Positions 5,367 through 8,608 of a stretch of DNA of 8,608 nucleotides are shown here, one piece after another (position 1 is the first letter of the stretch; the number at the start of each line of letters is the position of its first letter). The stretch is from Parcubacteria group bacterium CG11_big_fil_rev_8_21_14_0_20_41_14 (GTDB lineage: Bacteria > Patescibacteriota > Patescibacteriia > UBA2169), in NCBI GenBank assembly GCA_002787075.1, contig PCVT01000198.1, forward strand, positions 1 through 8,608, in the 5' to 3' direction. The notes beneath the pieces were generated by a model. It worked only from the letters and a program-made list of their open reading frames with translations. It did no database searches and was not told the DNA's origin. Position numbers and translations under genes: made by a program.

Positions 5367-7982
5367 ATGAAATTCAAATTTTCAAAAAATCTAGACCACC
5401 AAACAGAAGCAATCAAAGCGATTGTGGCTCTTTTTGATACAGGGAAAAACCTTGTCCAAACCGAGGGAGCATTTGCCTTGCAGTCGGCCGTGGCTGTGGT
5501 TGCTAATGAACTGGAAATAGACGAAGTGAGGATTTTTGAGAATGTAAAAAACATTCAAAAGCAAAACCAGATAGAGCAAATAGAAAAACTTGATTCACTG
5601 GATTTTTCCATAGAAATGGAAACCGGCACTGGAAAAACCTATGTCTATTTGCGGACTATTTTAGAACTGTATCAAAAATACGGATTAAAAAAATTTATTG
5701 TGCTAGTGCCGAGTGTTGCCATCCGCGAAGGAGTGATGAAGACCATAGAGCAGACCGCGGAGCATTTTGGCGAGTTGTACGGCGTGAATCTTTGGGGTGC
5801 AACCTTTGAGTATGATTCCGGCAAATTAAGCATGGTGCGTTCATTTGCGCGGGATATTGATTTGAAAATTATGGTCATGACCATTCAGTCATTCAACAAA
5901 GACGACAACATCATGCGTCAGACGCCGGACAGGTTCAATGGCGAGCGGCCGCTTGATTTAGTTGCAGAAACCCGCCCGGTGATTATTATGGACGAGCCAC
6001 AGAATATGGAGTCCGAGCTTTCCAAATCGTCTATTAAAGATTTACAGCCGCTTTTTAAATTGCGTTACAGCGCCACGCACCGCAGGCCGTATAATTTAAT
6101 GTATCGTTTGACGCCAGTAGATGCGTACAAAGCCGGATTAGTGAAAAAGATTGCTGTGTGGGGCGTAAAAGAAGATGATCCGGGAGCGTTTGTATTTCGG
6201 GTCAAAAAAATTATCACTAAAATAAAGCAAGCCCCGAGCGCTCAAGTTGGGCTTGAAGTCAAAATGGCCGCTCATACATTTGAGATGAAAATCTTAACGC
6301 TTAAGACCGGGGACGACTTGGAGCAAAAAACCAACAATCAGAAATATGAAGGATTGCACGTGAACGAGATAGACGCGCGGCACGAACGAGTGGAACTTTC
6401 AAATGGCGAATTTTATCTTGTTCAACAGGTGAATGAAGAAGATCGGGAGCAGATATTTAGGACGCAAATTCAACAAACTATTAAAGCGCATTTTGATAAA
6501 CAAAAAGAATTGGGAAACGATATTAAAGTTTTGTCGCTTTTTTTCATTGACCGCGTGGACAATTACATTCATAAAGACAGTTTTATCAGAAGCGTATTTG
6601 AAGAAGAATTTGCACGTCTGCAAAAAAATTATTCAAAGTTTAGAAAAGCTGATGTTACGACCGCGCATAGCGGATATTTTGCCAAGAAGCGAGAAAAGGG
6701 AGTGGAGATATACAAAGACAGTGTTTCCGGCAATTCAGAAGACGATAAGGCAGTATATGACTTGATTATGAAAGAAAAAGAACGTTTGCTTTCGTTTGAG
6801 GAGCCGGTGAGTTTTATTTTTTCCCATTCTGCACTGCGCGAGGGCTGGGACAACCCCAATATTTTTCAAATTTGCACACTTAAAGAGACCCGCACCGAAT
6901 CAAAGAAGCGGCAGGAGATCGGCCGCGGATTGCGATTGGCCGTTGATACCAAAGGGGACAGAATTTTTGATACGAATGTGAATGTGCTGACCGTGGTGGA
7001 AAATGAAAGCTATCAGGATTTTGTTTCCAGTTTACAGCAGGAATACACTGAAGCCGGATATATGGAAGCGCCGGAAGCGGGCAATAAGCGCGAGCGCGTG
7101 AAAGCAACATTCAACAAACATTTGGCTGCTGAAAGTTCTGATTTTAAAGCGCTCTGGAAACAGATACAGAAGAAGACGCGCTTTAACATCACATTGCGTA
7201 CCCAGCAGATTGTAAGCACGGCGGTGAAGAAAATAAACGAGCTAAACATCCGCAACCTCATGCTGAGGGTTGATAAAGTACTAGTAAATTTTCAAAAAGG
7301 CGGAACCATTAAAACTATTTATGAAAACGAAAGCGCTGGAGAACGGCTCAAGCGGGATATCCGCATTGGCAATGTTGTTGAACGACTGGTGCGTGAAACC
7401 GGAGTAACCAAAAGAACCGTTGTTAGTATTCTGTCGCGCGTTTCAAATCTGCAGTTGATGTTCAAGAATCCGGAAGAGTATGCGCGAATCGTTGGGTTGG
7501 TTATTCGCAATACACTGCATGAAATTATCATCAATGACGGCTTGAAGTATATTCCCACCGGCGATGTGTGGAGTATGGAATTGTTTGAAGATATTGAGAG
7601 TTATGCAAACAAGTCGCTTGATATGAGGAAAAGTGAAAAGTCGCTTTATGACCGGGTATTGTGGGATAGCGAGGGAGAAAAGGCGTTTGCTGAAAGTTTA
7701 GAGGATAGCAGGCGTATTTTGCTCTATACCAAATTGCCACGCAGTTTTGTTATTGATACTCCATTAGGAACCTATAATCCGGACTGGGCAATTGTCGCAA
7801 AGACCGATGAGGGGAGCAAGGTGTATTTGGTTCGCGAAACAAAATTTGATATTGATAATCCGGAAGAAGATTCGCGCCCGGGAGAGCAGATGAATATTTT
7901 GTGCGGCCAAAAACATTTTGAAGCAATTGGGACAAATTTTGCAGTGGCCACAAAAAGAGATTTAAGTGATTTAAATAAATGA
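5367..7982 (+). CDS. res: Type III restriction enzyme Res subunit (SF2 helicase-endonuclease)
   Basis: This 871-residue protein is the ATP-dependent cleavage subunit that works with Mod. The N-terminal part has superfamily 2 helicase motifs in order: Walker A METGTGKT (84-91), Walker B IIMDEPQN (206-213, DEPQ in place of DEAH as usual for this family), SAT in LRYSATH (232-238), SALREGWDNPN (488-498), and motif VI QEIGRGLRLAV (516-526). The C-terminal nuclease domain shows TYNPDWAIV (802-810, Asp806) and YLVRETKF (820-827, Glu824 and Lys826), a complete PD-ExK site. Length is within the usual range for Res proteins (about 850-1000), with no frameshift or missing motif, so the enzyme should be active. 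Its start at ATG 5367 agrees with the typical N-terminus (MKFKFSKNLDHQTEAI). It is separated from mod by four genes and has its own upstream region, so it may be expressed separately, which would let modification come before restriction. Confidence 0.96.
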   Translation: MKFKFSKNLDHQTEAIKAIVALFDTGKNLVQTEGAFALQSAVAVVANELEIDEVRIFENVKNIQKQNQIEQIEKLDSLDFSIEMETGTGKTYVYLRTILELYQKYGLKKFIVLVPSVAIREGVMKTIEQTAEHFGELYGVNLWGATFEYDSGKLSMVRSFARDIDLKIMVMTIQSFNKDDNIMRQTPDRFNGERPLDLVAETRPVIIMDEPQNMESELSKSSIKDLQPLFKLRYSATHRRPYNLMYRLTPVDAYKAGLVKKIAVWGVKEDDPGAFVFRVKKIITKIKQAPSAQVGLEVKMAAHTFEMKILTLKTGDDLEQKTNNQKYEGLHVNEIDARHERVELSNGEFYLVQQVNEEDREQIFRTQIQQTIKAHFDKQKELGNDIKVLSLFFIDRVDNYIHKDSFIRSVFEEEFARLQKNYSKFRKADVTTAHSGYFAKKREKGVEIYKDSVSGNSEDDKAVYDLIMKEKERLLSFEEPVSFIFSHSALREGWDNPNIFQICTLKETRTESKKRQEIGRGLRLAVDTKGDRIFDTNVNVLTVVENESYQDFVSSLQQEYTEAGYMEAPEAGNKRERVKATFNKHLAAESSDFKALWKQIQKKTRFNITLRTQQIVSTAVKKINELNIRNLMLRVDKVLVNFQKGGTIKTIYENESAGERLKRDIRIGNVVERLVRETGVTKRTVVSILSRVSNLQLMFKNPEEYARIVGLVIRNTLHEIIINDGLKYIPTGDVWSMELFEDIESYANKSLDMRKSEKSLYDRVLWDSEGEKAFAESLEDSRRILLYTKLPRSFVIDTPLGTYNPDWAIVAKTDEGSKVYLVRETKFDIDNPEEDSRPGEQMNILCGQKHFEAIGTNFAVATKRDLSDLNK

Positions 7983-8002
7983 CTCATCTGGTTGAGTCAT
8001 TT
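7977..8002. terminator. Perfect 10-bp inverted repeat over the res stop codon, possible weak terminator
   Basis: AAATGACTCA (7977-7986) and TGAGTCATTT (7993-8002) are exact reverse complements around a 6-base loop TCTGGT. The res stop TGA (7980-7982) lies inside the left arm. The A-rich start and T-rich end of the stem would suit a bidirectional terminator, but only three pairs are G-C and the T-run is just three bases before GCC. It may instead be a protein-binding palindrome or an mRNA 3'-end stabiliser. Confidence 0.45.
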
Positions 8003-8037
8003 GCCACTGGCGGAAAACACGAAAAAAATTTTATAGT

Positions 8038-8044
8038 GTGAGGT
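8038..8044 (+). promoter_or_regulatory. Shine-Dalgarno of the SWIM protein gene
   Basis: GTGAGGT lies just before ATG 8049, with GAGG at 8040-8043 and a 5-base spacer. It supports this start. It is the only clearly placed Shine-Dalgarno in the window; the genes of the restriction locus lack one. Confidence 0.55.
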
Positions 8045-8048
8045 CTAT

Positions 8049-8608
8049 ATGTCCATTATTCAATTCGGAAAAACATGGTGGGGAGAAAAGTGGCTGGAGG
8101 CGTTTTTGGATATTTCGTATGAAAACCGAATTCCCCGAGGAAAATCCTACGCCCGAAAAGGCGCTGTTTTGAATGTGAATATAAAAAATAATCGCATTGC
8201 CGCTTTTGTGCAAGGATCGCGAAAGAATCCATATAGCGTAGAAATTATCATTCCGGAATTTCGCGCAGCCGAAAAAAAGTCAATTTTGGAAATAATAAAA
8301 AATAACGGATTATATTTATCCAGTTTGCTTGCCCGTCAGATGCCTGAGGATTTGCACCAGTCGTTTATTGATAAAAAGATATATCTGTTCCCACGGAAAT
8401 GGGACGACCTAAAAGCAAACTGTTCTTGTCCTGACTGGGCAGTGCCGTGCAAACACATTGCGGCAGTGATTTGCATGGTTGCCAATGAAATAGACAAAAA
8501 TCCTTTTTTGGTTTTTTCGCTTCATAATTTTGACATGGCCGCGGAATTGAAATCCGCAGGTTTTGATGTGGAGAAAAGCGAAAAAGAGAGCATAAAATCT
8601 GTCCAGGA
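8049..8608 (+). CDS. SWIM zinc-finger protein, SNF2-helicase-associated type (3' truncated by window end)
   Basis: The frame is open from ATG 8049 to the edge, giving 186 residues with no stop. It begins FGKTWWGEKWLEAFLD, then NRIPRGKSYARKGAV (27-40), then VQGSRKNPYSVEIIIPEF (54-71). These are characteristic of the N-terminal part of bacterial SWIM proteins often encoded next to SNF2-type helicases. The SWIM zinc finger is CSCPDWAVPCKHIAAV, with ligands Cys125, Cys127, Cys134 and His136 (CxCx6CxH). SWIM domains are thought to bind DNA or partner proteins. A SNF2-family helicase gene would be expected just downstream, outside the window. The gene is separated from res by 66 bp and an inverted repeat and has its own ribosome-binding site, so it is probably a different transcription unit. 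Whether it belongs to the defence locus is unknown. Confidence 0.85.
   Translation, partial: MSIIQFGKTWWGEKWLEAFLDISYENRIPRGKSYARKGAVLNVNIKNNRIAAFVQGSRKNPYSVEIIIPEFRAAEKKSILEIIKNNGLYLSSLLARQMPEDLHQSFIDKKIYLFPRKWDDLKANCSCPDWAVPCKHIAAVICMVANEIDKNPFLVFSLHNFDMAAELKSAGFDVEKSEKESIKSVQ

Noticed and set aside
6433..6765. 110-codon + strand open frame within res
   Set aside because: It lies in another frame fully inside res, between recognised helicase motifs, and its product is low-complexity Lys/Arg-rich.
1..8608. CRISPR array, tRNA, rRNA or insertion sequence
   Set aside because: No regularly spaced direct repeats, no cloverleaf with a tRNA-like arm set, no transposase or integrase reading frame, and no terminal inverted repeats were seen.

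Overview
The window is about 8.6 kb of bacterial DNA of low to moderate GC. It is densely packed, and every confident gene is on the + strand. It is dominated by a Type III restriction-modification locus of unusual layout. The host cannot be named. Lysine-rich proteins, AT-rich accessory genes, mostly absent Shine-Dalgarno sequences and very tight gene packing would fit a candidate-phyla (Patescibacteria-type) genome or another AT-leaning bacterium. TGA seems to serve as an ordinary stop at the end of the res gene, which argues weakly against codes that reassign TGA.

Layout: (1) 3-194, the probable 3' end of an upstream gene, running in from outside the window and overlapping the start of mod. 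(2) 146-2101, mod, a beta-class adenine methyltransferase with an AT-rich central specificity domain. (3) 2106-5226, four genes lying between mod and res: an unrecognised helical/winged-helix protein, a two-TM protein with a coiled coil and a C-terminal winged-helix-like domain, an Mrr-type endonuclease, and a DUF3800 protein. The first three follow mod at gaps of 3-5 bp and the fourth after 32 bp, so all probably share a transcript with mod. (4) 5227-5366, a 140-bp intergenic region with a compact folded element and a separate inverted repeat whose arms look like DnaA boxes. (5) 5367-7982, res, the helicase-nuclease subunit, with all its key motifs. (6) 7977-8002, a perfect 10-bp inverted repeat over the res stop codon, possibly a weak terminator. 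(7) 8049 to the end, the N-terminal part of a SWIM zinc-finger protein of the SNF2-helicase-associated type.

How the parts may work together: Mod should methylate adenines at one strand of an asymmetric site, and Mod plus Res should cleave unmodified DNA after ATP-driven communication between sites. The interposed Mrr-like nuclease would be expected to attack DNA carrying foreign methylation, giving a second layer against phages that are themselves modified. The DUF3800 protein (predicted RNase H-like nuclease) and the membrane protein could add further effectors. The most likely undescribed element is this composite: a Type III system whose two subunits bracket a block containing a membrane protein, two further predicted nucleases and an unknown DNA-binding-like protein. 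That it acts as one system is inference from gene order only.
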